DNA of 64,000 bases from Bacillota bacterium (GCA_020161295.1 JAIUOA010000002.1:1-64000); one strand, 5' to 3'. Shown: positions 1-9,147, counted from the stretch's first letter. Numbers and translations: made by a program. Notes: generated by a model from the letters alone, not told the origin.

Positions 1-178
1 CATTTCTGAGTCAACCAAGGGTGAATTCTGCATTCATCCATAATCAAATGGTCTTAATCAACCTTTGACTCACAAGAAAACGCTGATTTTTTTTAAAACC
101 TTTTTTCATAGGTTATTTGACACTACCTTACTCGATTATAGATTTTGAGGTGATAAAGGTCAAATAAAATGAAGAAAT

Positions 179-207
179 TTGACATAATCACTAATTAGTA
201 TTATATT
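179..207 (+). promoter_or_regulatory. Sigma-A promoter of the DsbA-like gene
   Basis: TTGACA (179-184) and TATATT (202-207) are separated by 17 bp, about 80 bp before the start codon at 289. The rest of the 288-bp leading stretch shows no coding region or other clear element. Confidence 0.6.
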
Positions 208-288
208 AGTATTAGAAGCTTAATAAAGGAATGCCACTGTATAGCGAAGGGGTTGGCATAAAGAATAGTCGATTTAGGAGTAGATCAT

Positions 289-924
289 ATGAGCAAAATT
301 AGAATAGAATTTTTTCACGATGTGATTTGTAGCTTTTGCTTTCCCATGTCATATCGCATGCGACAGCTTAAAGCGCAGTTTCCAGAGTTGGAAATCGTGC
401 ACCGTTCGTTTGCTTTAGTTAAAGAGGTGCGTGATTTTGATGACATGTTTGGATCTCGTGAAAGGGCAAAGGCAGAGGTATTAGGGCACTGGGTGCATGC
501 AAATCAAAATGATGATTACCATCGGTTTAATATCGACGGGATGCGGAAAGCTGATTTTCCGTTTCCGGAGTCCATGCTAGGCTTAAGAGCCTGTAAGGCG
601 GCATCAAAGGTGGCAGGTGAAGCGGGCTACTGGGATGTTTTCGACGGTCTCCAGGAGGCGTTTTTTATGAAAAGTCAGAATATCGGCGACATGACCATCA
701 TCGAGCAGGTAGTGAAGTCGACACAAGTAGACTTCGAAGAATGGAAACGCTACTTTGAAGATCCCGCTACACTGTTGGCGGTTGAAGATGACCTTATGTT
801 AGCAAGAGACTATCGCATCACCAGTGTACCCACCCTGATTATTAATGGCACTAAACGCATAATTGGCGCTCAGGGGTTAGATGCAATCATAGCGGCAGTA
901 AAAAATCCGGATCAGCCTTTTTAG
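289..924 (+). CDS. DsbA-family (FrnE-like) thiol oxidoreductase
   Basis: The 211-residue protein has a thioredoxin-fold DsbA/FrnE layout. The N-terminal strand is followed by a CSFC redox motif (residues 15-18), there is a long helical insertion, and the C-terminal part contains the SVPTLIING cis-proline loop typical of the family. No signal peptide is visible, so it probably works in the cytoplasm as a dithiol-disulfide isomerase. The start at 289 follows TAGGAG. It is monocistronic, with its own promoter and a hairpin overlapping the stop codon. The family call is good; the substrate is unknown. Confidence 0.85.
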   Translation: MSKIRIEFFHDVICSFCFPMSYRMRQLKAQFPELEIVHRSFALVKEVRDFDDMFGSRERAKAEVLGHWVHANQNDDYHRFNIDGMRKADFPFPESMLGLRACKAASKVAGEAGYWDVFDGLQEAFFMKSQNIGDMTIIEQVVKSTQVDFEEWKRYFEDPATLLAVEDDLMLARDYRITSVPTLIINGTKRIIGAQGLDAIIAAVKNPDQPF

Positions 925-943
925 GTGATCCGGATTTGCTTTT
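903..943. terminator. Bidirectional terminator between convergent genes
   Basis: A perfect 12-bp stem AAATCCGGATCA / TGATCCGGATTT (903-914, 926-937) with an 11-nt loop overlaps the stop codon of the DsbA-like gene. Reading in either direction it is followed by a short T run, so it can also end the facing MATE gene. Confidence 0.8.
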
Positions 944-951
944 ATGCAGAA

Positions 952-2310
952 TTAGTTAAGCATGAGCAGCGCCCACTTTTTGCTGTGAAAGCGTCTGAAA
1001 ATAATGATGGCAGTGGCGAAAATGGAAAGAATTTCTGCCTGCCAAAGACCTGCCACACCTTGATTGAGTGTGAGGATAAACAAATAGGAGAGTGGAACAA
1101 AAAGTGCCCAGAGTCTTATCATGGTATAAATCATGAGTTTATAGGTATCTCCAGCCCCTCTCAAAGCGCCGCCCATGACGATCATGAAGTTAAGTCCAGG
1201 CTGATTGATCGCCATGTAAACCATTACTGGAATCCCTAAGGCGATGACGGTTTGATCTGTAGTAAAGGCATAAAGTAGTGGAAGTGGAATCGTTACGAAA
1301 AGGATCCCGACGAAAATTCCCCATAGGATGCCTAAGACGGAAGAGGTAAGTCCAATTTCAGATGCTTTATGAATGTCCTTTTCACCGAGAGATTTCCCCA
1401 CCAAGGTGGCCGCTGCGATGCTGACGCCTACAGCTGGCATAAACGATAAGGATTCGATTTGAATGAGGATTCTAAATAATGCCTCTGCATCTGTTTCAAG
1501 CTTAGCGATGAAGACACCCACTACGACGAAAGAAAGCTGCATGAAAAACTGCTCAATTCCGCCAGGGAGGCTGATTCTAAATAATGGACCCAGTATGTGT
1601 CGATCCATTATCCATTTGGCTTTTAGTTTGATCATGGAATTCTTAACATAGAGGACATAGATATAAATCGCTGTTGCGACGATTCTCGATAGTGAGGTTG
1701 ACAGAGCAGCCCCCGCTATGCCCATTTCGGGAAAGATGCCCCATCCTGTGATGAGAACGTAGTTGCCGAGGATATTCAGGAGATTTGCAAAACCTGTAAT
1801 CCACATGGGTGTTTTCGTATCACCGGAGCCCCTTAATATGGAAGCGAAAGCGAACGAAAGGAACATGGGCACAAATCCGATTAGGATGTAATTAAAATAG
1901 AGTATCGCGTCTTCGAATATTTTAGGTTCAATCTCATAGATTCTGAATATATCTTCTTTAAAGACGAACGCCAAACCCATGACACCTAGACCAATCAACA
2001 GGTTGAGAACGACGTTTTGCTCTGCAATATGCTTCATTTTATGGGAGTCTTTTTCACCATAGGCTCTGGAAATCATGGCCACTGCACCGGTGTTAAAGGC
2101 AGAGAAGGTGAAAATCAAAAAGTACATGATTTGGTTCGAGAAACCAACCGAAGCGATGGCTCCGGATCCAATCATTTGTCCGATCATGATCATATCAGCG
2201 ACGCCGAGTAGGGTGTTAAGCCCCATTTCTATGATGGCAGGAGCCGCCATAGCGAGAATCGCTAAGATGAGCGCCTTTTTACCTGTTAGCTTTTCAAATA
2301 GTTTTTGCAT
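952..2310 (-). CDS. MATE family efflux transporter
   Basis: This 452-residue polytopic membrane protein has about 12 hydrophobic segments and the two-fold repeated organisation of the MATE (multidrug and toxic compound extrusion) family. It carries family-like stretches such as MIMIGQMIGSGAIASVGFSNQ near the N terminus and ILRGSGDTKTPMWI and ALRGAGDTYKLM in the two halves. Proteins of this type exchange Na+ or H+ for cationic drugs or metabolites; the substrate cannot be read from sequence. The ATG at 2310 follows AGGAGA. It is a single gene, convergent with the DsbA-like gene. Confidence 0.9.
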   Translation of the reverse strand: MQKLFEKLTGKKALILAILAMAAPAIIEMGLNTLLGVADMIMIGQMIGSGAIASVGFSNQIMYFLIFTFSAFNTGAVAMISRAYGEKDSHKMKHIAEQNVVLNLLIGLGVMGLAFVFKEDIFRIYEIEPKIFEDAILYFNYILIGFVPMFLSFAFASILRGSGDTKTPMWITGFANLLNILGNYVLITGWGIFPEMGIAGAALSTSLSRIVATAIYIYVLYVKNSMIKLKAKWIMDRHILGPLFRISLPGGIEQFFMQLSFVVVGVFIAKLETDAEALFRILIQIESLSFMPAVGVSIAAATLVGKSLGEKDIHKASEIGLTSSVLGILWGIFVGILFVTIPLPLLYAFTTDQTVIALGIPVMVYMAINQPGLNFMIVMGGALRGAGDTYKLMIYTMIRLWALFVPLSYLFILTLNQGVAGLWQAEILSIFATAIIIFRRFHSKKWALLMLN

Positions 2311-2353
2311 AATTTCTCCTAGTGTTTACAAATATTACTTCGACTGTCTAAGT

Positions 2354-2359
2354 AGTATA
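2354..2359 (-). promoter_or_regulatory. Extended -10 element for the MATE gene
   Basis: On the minus strand TGC-TATACT lies about 45 bp before the MATE start codon. No good -35 hexamer is present, so this is a weak extended -10 assignment. Confidence 0.35.
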
Positions 2360-2401
2360 GCATAAATGGATTATAAGCAAAATACCAATGGAAGATTATT
2401 T

Positions 2402-2419
2402 ATATCGTGAGCACGATAT
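2402..2419. promoter_or_regulatory. 18-bp perfect palindrome, candidate operator
   Basis: ATATCGTGAGCACGATAT is a perfect inverted repeat placed 46 bp upstream of the broken TspO-family gene and between it and the divergent MATE gene. Its size and place suit a dimeric repressor. The regulator is not identifiable. Confidence 0.45.
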
Positions 2420-2464
2420 GATTATGGGTATTCATGATAATACAATGATTACAAGGAGGTAACC

Positions 2465-2901
2465 ATGGGAATAGCGATGAAACTGACGATACTTTTTTCA
2501 TATGGTTTAATGATCACTTTAAATGCACTTGCGAATATCCTTCCGATCAATGGATTGGGTACGGGTCAGATTTCGGATGGATTACTGTTGCAACCATCGC
2601 AAATGTAACGACTTTGTTGGTTAGTCTGGATTGGAGTGGATTCGGAATATCCAATCAGGTTTGGATGATTATGATTTTAATCATTGGGGCCTTAATCGGG
2701 ATTATTACCATCTATAGACAAAAGGACATACCTTATGGAATGGTGATTATATGGGCTTATGGCGGAATTCTTTTAAAACACCTGTCAGAAACGGGGTTTA
2801 GTCGTGAATATCCACTGGTTATCGCCACCGTTGGTTTTTGTATCGTAGTGATACTGGGGGCTCTACTGAAAGTCTTTAATCGTTTAAGACAAGTAACATA
2901 A
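2465..2901 (+). pseudogene. TspO/MBR-family (tryptophan-rich sensory) protein, internally deleted
   Basis: A strong AAGGAGGT site precedes ATG 2465. The first frame encodes 47 residues containing NALANILPINGLGTGQISD, which resembles the N terminus of long TspO-family membrane proteins, and stops at 2608. A second frame, open from about 2578 to the stop at 2899-2901, encodes WITVATIANVTTLLVSLDW followed by three hydrophobic segments, matching the C-terminal half of the same family. The central part (normally the PxGxxFSxWxxIY region) is absent and the two pieces are out of frame. This is best read as a gene disrupted by an internal deletion of a few hundred bases. The family assignment is from remembered consensus. 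Confidence 0.7.
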
Positions 2902-3036
2902 GATTTATACTCCCTAACGATAATCAAAGGAGGCGTTTACAGGATATCCTCCCAAAATGTGAGGCGCATCTATGTAAAAAAGCTTTCAGACATCGATGTC
3001 GATGTCATGAAAGCTACGAGATAAAAAATGAGTTGT

Positions 3037-4275
3037 TTATCCTTTATAAAGCATGCGGTCGTACATGTGGACGAAGCCCATTTTTTCGTAGAGTTTTTTA
3101 GCGCGTCCGTTAGGAATATCCACATGGAGAGAAAGATTACCACCCGTTTTGTCAATGGCTTGGTTGATGAGTTCGGTGGCGATACCACGACCTTTGTTTC
3201 CTTTTTTTACCCCGATATAAGCGAGATGGTATGAAGGGATAAAATCTGAAAATCCCATATGTACCACCACGCAGATGCCTTGGATTTCTCCATTATGAGT
3301 TGCTTTAAAGATGAAACCGACATCGATGGCCTTTTGAACGGCATCAGAGGTCTCTTCGATGCTGTCGTGATAAGGCTCAAGGAGTTTACGGACATGTGTA
3401 ACAATTTCTGATTTATCTGTGCTTGGATGCTTTGAGATCTCAGAGATTTCGATGTCGTTCCTTCCATCATTTAAAATGACGATATGGGGACTAGGTAATG
3501 AAGCGCCATTTTCAATTAACGCGGCAAGGGCATAAGCTTCACCAGCACTGATACTTATATTTTCAAGTCTTTTAAGGAGCCTAGCGGCTTCTTTTAATTT
3601 TTCGGTACCGATATCGTAAAGAGTAGCTTTTGTGCTTGCAATCGTTTCTGATAGCGCATCATCATGGGCTAGACGCTTTAAAGTGAGTGAATGCACACCA
3701 CAATTGATCTGCGGAATCTTAACGATTTTCCCGTTAACCCAGCTACGCATTAGCTCGTGGTAGATGCTTTTTAAAGTATAGCCACCATTGATCTGTGTCC
3801 AAATAGTGGCTGGTTCAGATACCCTTTCGAGAATTTCCTCGGTGATTTTCTGGATGGCGAGACTTCTGATGAAGGGCTTCTTCTCCCATTCGGACATTAA
3901 GAAGTATCCTTGAGAAATGGCATATTGTTCAATTTGATCATGCGTGTCCATACTTTGATTTCGCTTTATGGATATCCAATTGATTTCAGGATATTTTTTT
4001 TGAAGGAGCGTGGATTCCTTCGATTTATGCCCATACAGCGTCATCTCTTTTCCTAAAGCGAAATGGGAAATGGATTTTACATATTGCTCAGAACCATAGA
4101 CGAAGATATTTTGGAATCCTTGGTCGTAAGCAAATTGTACCAGAGATTCGGCGATGCGATCGTTCTTATGGCCAGAGGGATTACTGCCTTCCAGTTTTAA
4201 GTAGATTGAATCTATCCCTAAGTGTTTCTCTAAATTTTTCGCCCGGAATAGAGGCGTTTGACCACTTAAATGCAT
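3037..4275 (-). CDS. PLP-dependent lyase-like domain fused to GNAT acetyltransferase
   Basis: The 412-residue protein has two parts. Residues 1 to about 285 resemble a fold-type II PLP enzyme (threonine synthase/tryptophan synthase beta superfamily). It has TPLFRAKNLEKHLGI, then KLEGSNPSGHKNDR with the likely Schiff-base lysine at K37, and a late serine/glycine-rich segment. Residues from about 290 to 412 form a GNAT domain with the acetyl-CoA loop GNKGRGIATELI and the ending LYEKMGFV. The start at 4275 follows AAGGAGGAT. It stands alone, facing away from the TetR operon. The substrate is unknown; the fusion suggests an amino acid or amine that is made or cleaved and acetylated. Confidence 0.7.
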   Translation of the reverse strand: MHLSGQTPLFRAKNLEKHLGIDSIYLKLEGSNPSGHKNDRIAESLVQFAYDQGFQNIFVYGSEQYVKSISHFALGKEMTLYGHKSKESTLLQKKYPEINWISIKRNQSMDTHDQIEQYAISQGYFLMSEWEKKPFIRSLAIQKITEEILERVSEPATIWTQINGGYTLKSIYHELMRSWVNGKIVKIPQINCGVHSLTLKRLAHDDALSETIASTKATLYDIGTEKLKEAARLLKRLENISISAGEAYALAALIENGASLPSPHIVILNDGRNDIEISEISKHPSTDKSEIVTHVRKLLEPYHDSIEETSDAVQKAIDVGFIFKATHNGEIQGICVVVHMGFSDFIPSYHLAYIGVKKGNKGRGIATELINQAIDKTGGNLSLHVDIPNGRAKKLYEKMGFVHMYDRMLYKG

Positions 4276-4365
4276 ATTTCATCCTCCTTAAAAAGTGATA
4301 ACTACCTATTAAGTATATCTGATTACGCCTGATCATGCAAAAAGGCACTGACTTGTAAGTTTGAT

Positions 4366-4464
4366 TTGACAAGTTTTCATTATAGGAATATACTATGACT
4401 GAAAGACCGGATTCGGTCATAGTTTTTATCGTATCTATGACTGGAATGGAAACGTGAGTCATAG
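4366..4464 (+). promoter_or_regulatory. Promoter with paired inverted repeats, probable TetR operators
   Basis: TTGACA (4366-4371), a 17-bp spacer and TATACT (4389-4394) form a near-consensus promoter. Overlapping its -10 is the inverted repeat CTATGACTGAA / TTCGGTCATAG (4393-4422), which contains the core GACCG-N4-CGGTC (4405-4418). A second repeat CTATGACT / AGTCATAG spans 4435-4464. The four TATGAC-type half sites suggest autoregulation by the TetR-family protein encoded next. The first repeat followed by TTTTT could also fold as an attenuator. Confidence 0.6.
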
Positions 4465-4475
4465 CTGGAGGTGTT

Positions 4476-5105
4476 ATGGGAAAACCATTTACTGAAGAAG
4501 AGAGAAGTAAGCTTAGGACACTTATGGTTCAAAATGCGCGAAAGGCGTTTGAATCACAGCCGTTTAACGAAGTAAAGGTCGAACAGATTACGAAGGAAAC
4601 GGGCATCTCAAAAGGCGCGTTCTATACCTTTTATAAATCTAAGGAGGAGCTCTTTATCGACGTCCTTATAATAGTCGAGGAAGAAATGCAACAGCAGATC
4701 ATGCAAAAAATAGCCCGACAGTCTACACTTAGAAAGCAGCTGAAGACCATCCTCATCGAGGCGATCCATACCTTCGAAAAGGGTTATTTATTTAAATCCT
4801 TTGAAGATCCTATCATCCAGGCTGCGATTCTTTCTAAGGCCACTGACGCTCAAAGGGAGCAAATGCTCGTCGCAGACAGGCGCTTTCTCGAGCAGCTTAT
4901 CGCTGATGAAAGCAGTCTAAAGCTAGACAGGGCAACGGCACTTGACCTGTTGAGAAGCGTTTTTTTTATATTACCTGTTAAAGCGCAACTGGAATCACCC
5001 TTTGAAACATTTATCAGTCAGTTTGTATCTGCAATGGTGGATACCATTATACATGAAGAGGCACCCGGCATGGTGGTGCCGAAGGAAGGCAACTATGTGT
5101 CATAA
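4476..5105 (+). CDS. TetR/AcrR family transcriptional regulator
   Basis: The 209-residue protein has an N-terminal TetR DNA-binding domain: RKAFESQPFNEVKVEQITKE, then GISKGAFYTFYKSKEELF as the recognition helix and following turn (to about residue 60). A helical ligand-binding domain follows. It is the first gene of a four-gene operon with an ABC ATPase, its permease and a membrane protein, so it probably represses an exporter that removes its inducer. GGAGGTG precedes ATG 4476. The upstream inverted repeats are the likely operators. Confidence 0.9.
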   Translation: MGKPFTEEERSKLRTLMVQNARKAFESQPFNEVKVEQITKETGISKGAFYTFYKSKEELFIDVLIIVEEEMQQQIMQKIARQSTLRKQLKTILIEAIHTFEKGYLFKSFEDPIIQAAILSKATDAQREQMLVADRRFLEQLIADESSLKLDRATALDLLRSVFFILPVKAQLESPFETFISQFVSAMVDTIIHEEAPGMVVPKEGNYVS

Positions 5106-6057
5106 AGGATTAGAAGCATCATGGAGCATCGAAATTGATCAGTTAACGAAATATTATGGCAAACACATAGGGGTAAAGGATTTATCCATGTCCGTAAGAA
5201 CGGGCGATTTTTATGGGTTTATCGGTCCAAATGGTGCCGGGAAGACCACTGCGATTAAAACACTGGTAAACCTGCTCATCCCGACATCTGGAGAGGTAAG
5301 GATACTGGGTGCCAATACCGCTAAGCACCTCGATAAAATTAAGGACAGAATCGGCTTTATGCCGTCAGAGGTCAATCTCTATGAAGATTTGACGGTGGAA
5401 GGCCTTCTGCAGATGAACAGGAGTTACTATAAGAAACGTGGCGGACAGGTTAAGCAAGATCAAATGAAGGCCTATGAAAAGAAGGTCATCGACTGTTTAG
5501 AAATCGATGTTACGAAGCGTTTTAAAGCGTTATCACTGGGAAACAGAAAAAAAGTTGGGTTTCTAATGTCCATAGCCCATGAACCGGAGGTGCTGATTCT
5601 TGATGAGCCCACTTCTGGTCTCGATCCGCTGATCCAGGATGAGCTGATGAAGCTGCTGAGTGAAAGGCATCAGGCGGGAACGACGATTCTTTTATCCTCC
5701 CATACTTTAAGTGAAGTGGAAAACAACTGTATCACTGTAGGACTCATCAAAGAAGGCCGAATGATCATGCAAGACGATATTTCTAGGCTGAAGCGGATGA
5801 ATCTGAAACACGTTGAGGTTTATATTGACCCAGCTGAACTTCAGAGCCTATTAAACTGGGCGAATAGAATCGGTGCTGTACAATCAGAGCCTGCTAGGAG
5901 CAGTGGTGCCAGTAAGGTCGTTTTATTTAAGACGGCAGCGGCGATTACAGACGTGATGCAAACCCTTTCTCAAGTCGCTACGCGGGATGTGAATATTTTT
6001 GATCCCACTTTAGAGGATTTGTTTATGCACTATTATCAACAGAAAGAGGTGAAGTGA
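5095..6057 (+). CDS. ABC-2 type exporter, ATP-binding protein
   Basis: This 320-residue ATPase has Walker A GPNGAGKTT (about residues 44-52), an atypical signature LSLGNRKKV in place of LSGGQ, and Walker B VLILDEPTSGLDP, followed by a C-terminal accessory domain. The pattern is that of DrrA/CcmA-like subunits. The ATG at 5095 overlaps the end of the TetR gene by 11 bp and follows AAGGAAGG. Earlier in-frame starts would lie deep inside the TetR gene and are not supported. It should power the permease encoded immediately downstream. Confidence 0.9.
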   Translation: MCHKGLEASWSIEIDQLTKYYGKHIGVKDLSMSVRTGDFYGFIGPNGAGKTTAIKTLVNLLIPTSGEVRILGANTAKHLDKIKDRIGFMPSEVNLYEDLTVEGLLQMNRSYYKKRGGQVKQDQMKAYEKKVIDCLEIDVTKRFKALSLGNRKKVGFLMSIAHEPEVLILDEPTSGLDPLIQDELMKLLSERHQAGTTILLSSHTLSEVENNCITVGLIKEGRMIMQDDISRLKRMNLKHVEVYIDPAELQSLLNWANRIGAVQSEPARSSGASKVVLFKTAAAITDVMQTLSQVATRDVNIFDPTLEDLFMHYYQQKEVK

Positions 6058-7367
6058 TGTTCACTTTCGTGAAAAATGAATGGTTGAGGCGATATAAGGC
6101 CCCTATGATTTTTACGCTAATCGTAGCGAGCATGATTTTCATCAGCATGCAATTTTATAAAACCATCATGGAAAACATGATTTTACTGGATACCTTCCTC
6201 TCTACCGATATGATGAATGGGATATTAGGGGCGTTTGGGGTAGATGTGGCGGCCATGAAAAGCGTGGTCGGATTCTTTTCGAGTTATTCCACCATGTGGG
6301 TGATGATGGCGGGAGGGATTTACTTCGCTTACTTCGGTGCAGAGATGATTGCGCGTGAGGAACGCCTGAATACCATCAGTTACCTGGCGATCAAACCGAT
6401 GTCGCGACGTGCGCTTTTCCTCTCCAAATGGCTGGCGCTACAAGGCATCATTCTTGCGTTTTTTATGGGTATTTCACTGGTAGGCGTGCTATCCGTAGGC
6501 ATGCAGAGCCGATATGCGCCGTGGACCATCAACGCTGAGGCGCTTACGGAAGAGCGTGTCAACCGAATCGCTGAAAATGGGGAGGCATTATCGCCCTATT
6601 TAAAGGTGGACGAAGCCTTGTTCGATGCATTTACCATGGAAATGCTGTTTGGCCAGTTTACAGGAAACGAAGCAGAAATCGAAGCTGCGGGCATCGATGC
6701 TCAGGGGCTTATCGCATCCATAGGAGATGAACTTCAAAATCCGGAGGTGATGTTCGACAACATGCTTCAAAACCCAGAGAAGTATCTAGAGACATTTAAG
6801 CGATATTTAGGTGATTCTGAGGCCTTAAAACTGGATGAAGCGACCTTTGCGGAGGCAGTTAAGGAGGAACAGGCGAAATACCGAGATATGAAAGCCGATT
6901 TTTTAACAGGTAAAAATGTCATCGGCCATTACTTTTCCTATGCCCCTGAGTTTTTCCTCGAAGAAATGATCACGTCGAATCAAATACCTTTGATGATAGC
7001 GGTGCACCCTGAACTCTCTGAGGTCGTTCAAAGGGTGAACTGGCGTAGCTTTGCGTATGTGATTTTCAACATGTGGGGTGTGGTATCCGCTCTAGGCACC
7101 TTCGGACTTTGCATCGCTGCGGTTACCATCCATGCGCAGCTGAGCGGTCAAATCGCCATGCTGATCAGCCTGATCTTCTATTTTATGAACACCATCCTAG
7201 AAATGGTGGGCAGTCTGAAGCTCCTTAAGTGGCTAACGCCATTTAGCTATGCAGACACCAGCGGTTCTAATCCAAATCTAATAAATATTATGATATTATT
7301 AATAGTGATGATGGGGATAAGTGCAATCGGTGCACTTCGCTATAAGAATCGCGACATCATCGGATAG
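6057..7367 (+). CDS. ABC-2 type exporter, permease protein
   Basis: A 436-residue membrane protein with hydrophobic segments near residues 15-35, 75-100, 125-150 and several in the last 120 residues. They are separated by a long hydrophilic stretch (about 160-330) predicted to face outward. This fits an ABC-2 permease. The ATG at 6057 overlaps the ATPase stop codon by one base (TGATG) and follows GAGGTGA; a GTG three bases earlier is possible. The exported compound is unknown, and drug, peptide or lipid are all possible. Confidence 0.85.
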   Translation: MFTFVKNEWLRRYKAPMIFTLIVASMIFISMQFYKTIMENMILLDTFLSTDMMNGILGAFGVDVAAMKSVVGFFSSYSTMWVMMAGGIYFAYFGAEMIAREERLNTISYLAIKPMSRRALFLSKWLALQGIILAFFMGISLVGVLSVGMQSRYAPWTINAEALTEERVNRIAENGEALSPYLKVDEALFDAFTMEMLFGQFTGNEAEIEAAGIDAQGLIASIGDELQNPEVMFDNMLQNPEKYLETFKRYLGDSEALKLDEATFAEAVKEEQAKYRDMKADFLTGKNVIGHYFSYAPEFFLEEMITSNQIPLMIAVHPELSEVVQRVNWRSFAYVIFNMWGVVSALGTFGLCIAAVTIHAQLSGQIAMLISLIFYFMNTILEMVGSLKLLKWLTPFSYADTSGSNPNLINIMILLIVMMGISAIGALRYKNRDIIG

Positions 7368-7380
7368 ATGGGAGGGTGTC

Positions 7381-8394
7381 ATGAACCTAAGTATATGGAT
7401 GATCATTTTTTTCCCCTTATTACTCTTAACGATGGTGACCATAGAAAAGTGGTATGGACCAAAAAGCCGTAGAAAGATTAGTTATGAAAGTCAAAGACTG
7501 CTATTGACCTTATTTATAGTCCTTGGTCCCAATGTGCTTACGTGGTACATGACGGACCGAGGGCTTAAAGAGATAGCCATCGCAACGGCAGTGCTTGTTA
7601 TGGCGGCCTTGATAGGCAATTTTATCGGACCGAAGGTGTACCAAGTCGTCGACATTTCAGAAGTGTCCATTAAAAATGTCATCCTTAAAGCATGCCGAGA
7701 ACTGGATCTCGGTGAGGTGACGATCACCAGTGAACAAGAAGAATTAAAGGAAGTTATCCGCTTCTCAAAATCAAAAGCGACCCTTTCGTTGGTTTATGCG
7801 AATCGATTCCCAACCGATTTAGCGATCGTCAAACTAGGCTTCCATACCATACATAAAGGTCCTATAATTAAGCCCATCATCGAAACCATTCGTGAGGCAG
7901 TCGAGCCTTATGAAATTCCTAGAGATTCGATGGGTATTAGATGGTTTAAAGGCGTGACGGTAACGGTCATGCTTGCAGGCATCCTCGTGATGGGGACGAA
8001 TATTCTAATTGAAACCTACGAACAACAGCTGATGCCGATTTCGACTTATCCTGAACAACTAACGGTGACGAAGCTTGATAAGAATATTACGGATCAAAAG
8101 CAGCATGAAGTGAATGTTCTGACGGATGAAGCAGCGATTAAAGCCTTTTATGAGGCGCATCTCAACGGGCAAATATTCGATCAATATGAGATTAACCTAG
8201 AACATAAGATGATGAGCTTTGATTACGAAGTGGTTTTTGATGCACCTTGGAAACGCGCATATATCGGCGATTATGAGTCTTTTCTCGTGATTGATTATGA
8301 AATCATGGCGGCAGAAGAAAGCTGGGTTAGACCCTTTGCAATCCTTTATAGACTCTGGCATAAGGGAGACCAAAAAATTTATAGATTCCTATAG
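7381..8394 (+). CDS. Membrane protein of unknown function in the exporter operon
   Basis: The 337-residue protein starts at ATG 7381 after GGAGGGTG, 13 bp behind the permease. It has N-terminal hydrophobic segments (about residues 3-20, 40-58 and 63-80), a soluble stretch of about 120 residues, another membrane segment near 195-215, and an acidic extracytoplasmic C-terminal domain. I do not recognise a family. Position and spacing make it part of the TetR/ABC-2 operon, where it may assist export or sense the envelope. Confidence 0.75.
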   Translation: MNLSIWMIIFFPLLLLTMVTIEKWYGPKSRRKISYESQRLLLTLFIVLGPNVLTWYMTDRGLKEIAIATAVLVMAALIGNFIGPKVYQVVDISEVSIKNVILKACRELDLGEVTITSEQEELKEVIRFSKSKATLSLVYANRFPTDLAIVKLGFHTIHKGPIIKPIIETIREAVEPYEIPRDSMGIRWFKGVTVTVMLAGILVMGTNILIETYEQQLMPISTYPEQLTVTKLDKNITDQKQHEVNVLTDEAAIKAFYEAHLNGQIFDQYEINLEHKMMSFDYEVVFDAPWKRAYIGDYESFLVIDYEIMAAEESWVRPFAILYRLWHKGDQKIYRFL

Positions 8395-8522
8395 CTTGCT
8401 AGATTTGAAACGGCATTTGTCAGTGACAAAAATACCCCCAACCGAGGTTGTTATGGTAAAATATGAGCAAGTCAACAACATAAGGAATTTGCAGTTTCCA
8501 CAAGTTTTAGGTTTGGGAGGTT

Positions 8523-9131
8523 ATGATGAAAAAGTGGGGCATGTTATTACTCATGTTAGGTTTATTAGTTGGTATCTTAGCATTGAGCGGCTGTTCAAAT
8601 GGTGGGGATACGGAAGCGAATACCGAAGCTACAATTGACCAAACGACATTGGCAGAAGAAACCACTGCTGGAGCGGTGGAAGCAGAAGCAACTGAAGAGA
8701 CTGTTTTTGATCCTGGAAAAGACTTGCCACCTGTTGATTCCGAGGAGTTTGTCGGATACTGGCGTATGGTGGAAAGGAATGAAAATGGAGAGGTCAAGGA
8801 CGTTTCTGATTATCCGATCTACTTTTTAGAGGTAACTGAAAATCGTCTTTATATCATCACGACCTCTTTAAATGAAAATGAAGGTTATTCATCCGCAGAT
8901 AAATTCTACGTTTTGGACGGTGCATACTGCTATTATGATTATGACGAAATCAATCAAGATAATTATAAAAATGCCATTGATTCTCCATGGGGAGGGCGTT
9001 ATGTCGTTTCCTTCGACGATGAGGATCAGCTAGTTCTTACAGAGTATTATAGTCTGGCGGGATTGAATGATGCCTATAATACCTATACCTATGTAAAAAT
9101 TCCAGCAAACGAATGGCCGATTAGCGATTGA
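8523..9131 (+). CDS. Lipoprotein of unknown function
   Basis: This 202-residue protein begins with a lipoprotein signal: basic start MMKKW, a hydrophobic core, and the lipobox LSGC near residue 24. An acidic threonine/alanine/glutamate-rich linker (about residues 25-60) is followed by a globular domain containing EEFVGYWRMVERNENGEV, resembling small lipocalin-like surface proteins that open with a GxW motif. GGGAGG lies before ATG 8523. It has its own downstream terminator and probably is not part of the exporter operon. The function is not known. Confidence 0.75.
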   Translation: MMKKWGMLLLMLGLLVGILALSGCSNGGDTEANTEATIDQTTLAEETTAGAVEAEATEETVFDPGKDLPPVDSEEFVGYWRMVERNENGEVKDVSDYPIYFLEVTENRLYIITTSLNENEGYSSADKFYVLDGAYCYYDYDEINQDNYKNAIDSPWGGRYVVSFDDEDQLVLTEYYSLAGLNDAYNTYTYVKIPANEWPISD

Positions 9132-9147
9132 TCAAGTAAAAAAATGA

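Noticed and set aside
1-178. Possible gene end or small RNA at the left edge
   Set aside because: No open frame with a ribosome site and no stable hairpin with a T tract were found; only the promoter at 179 is clear.
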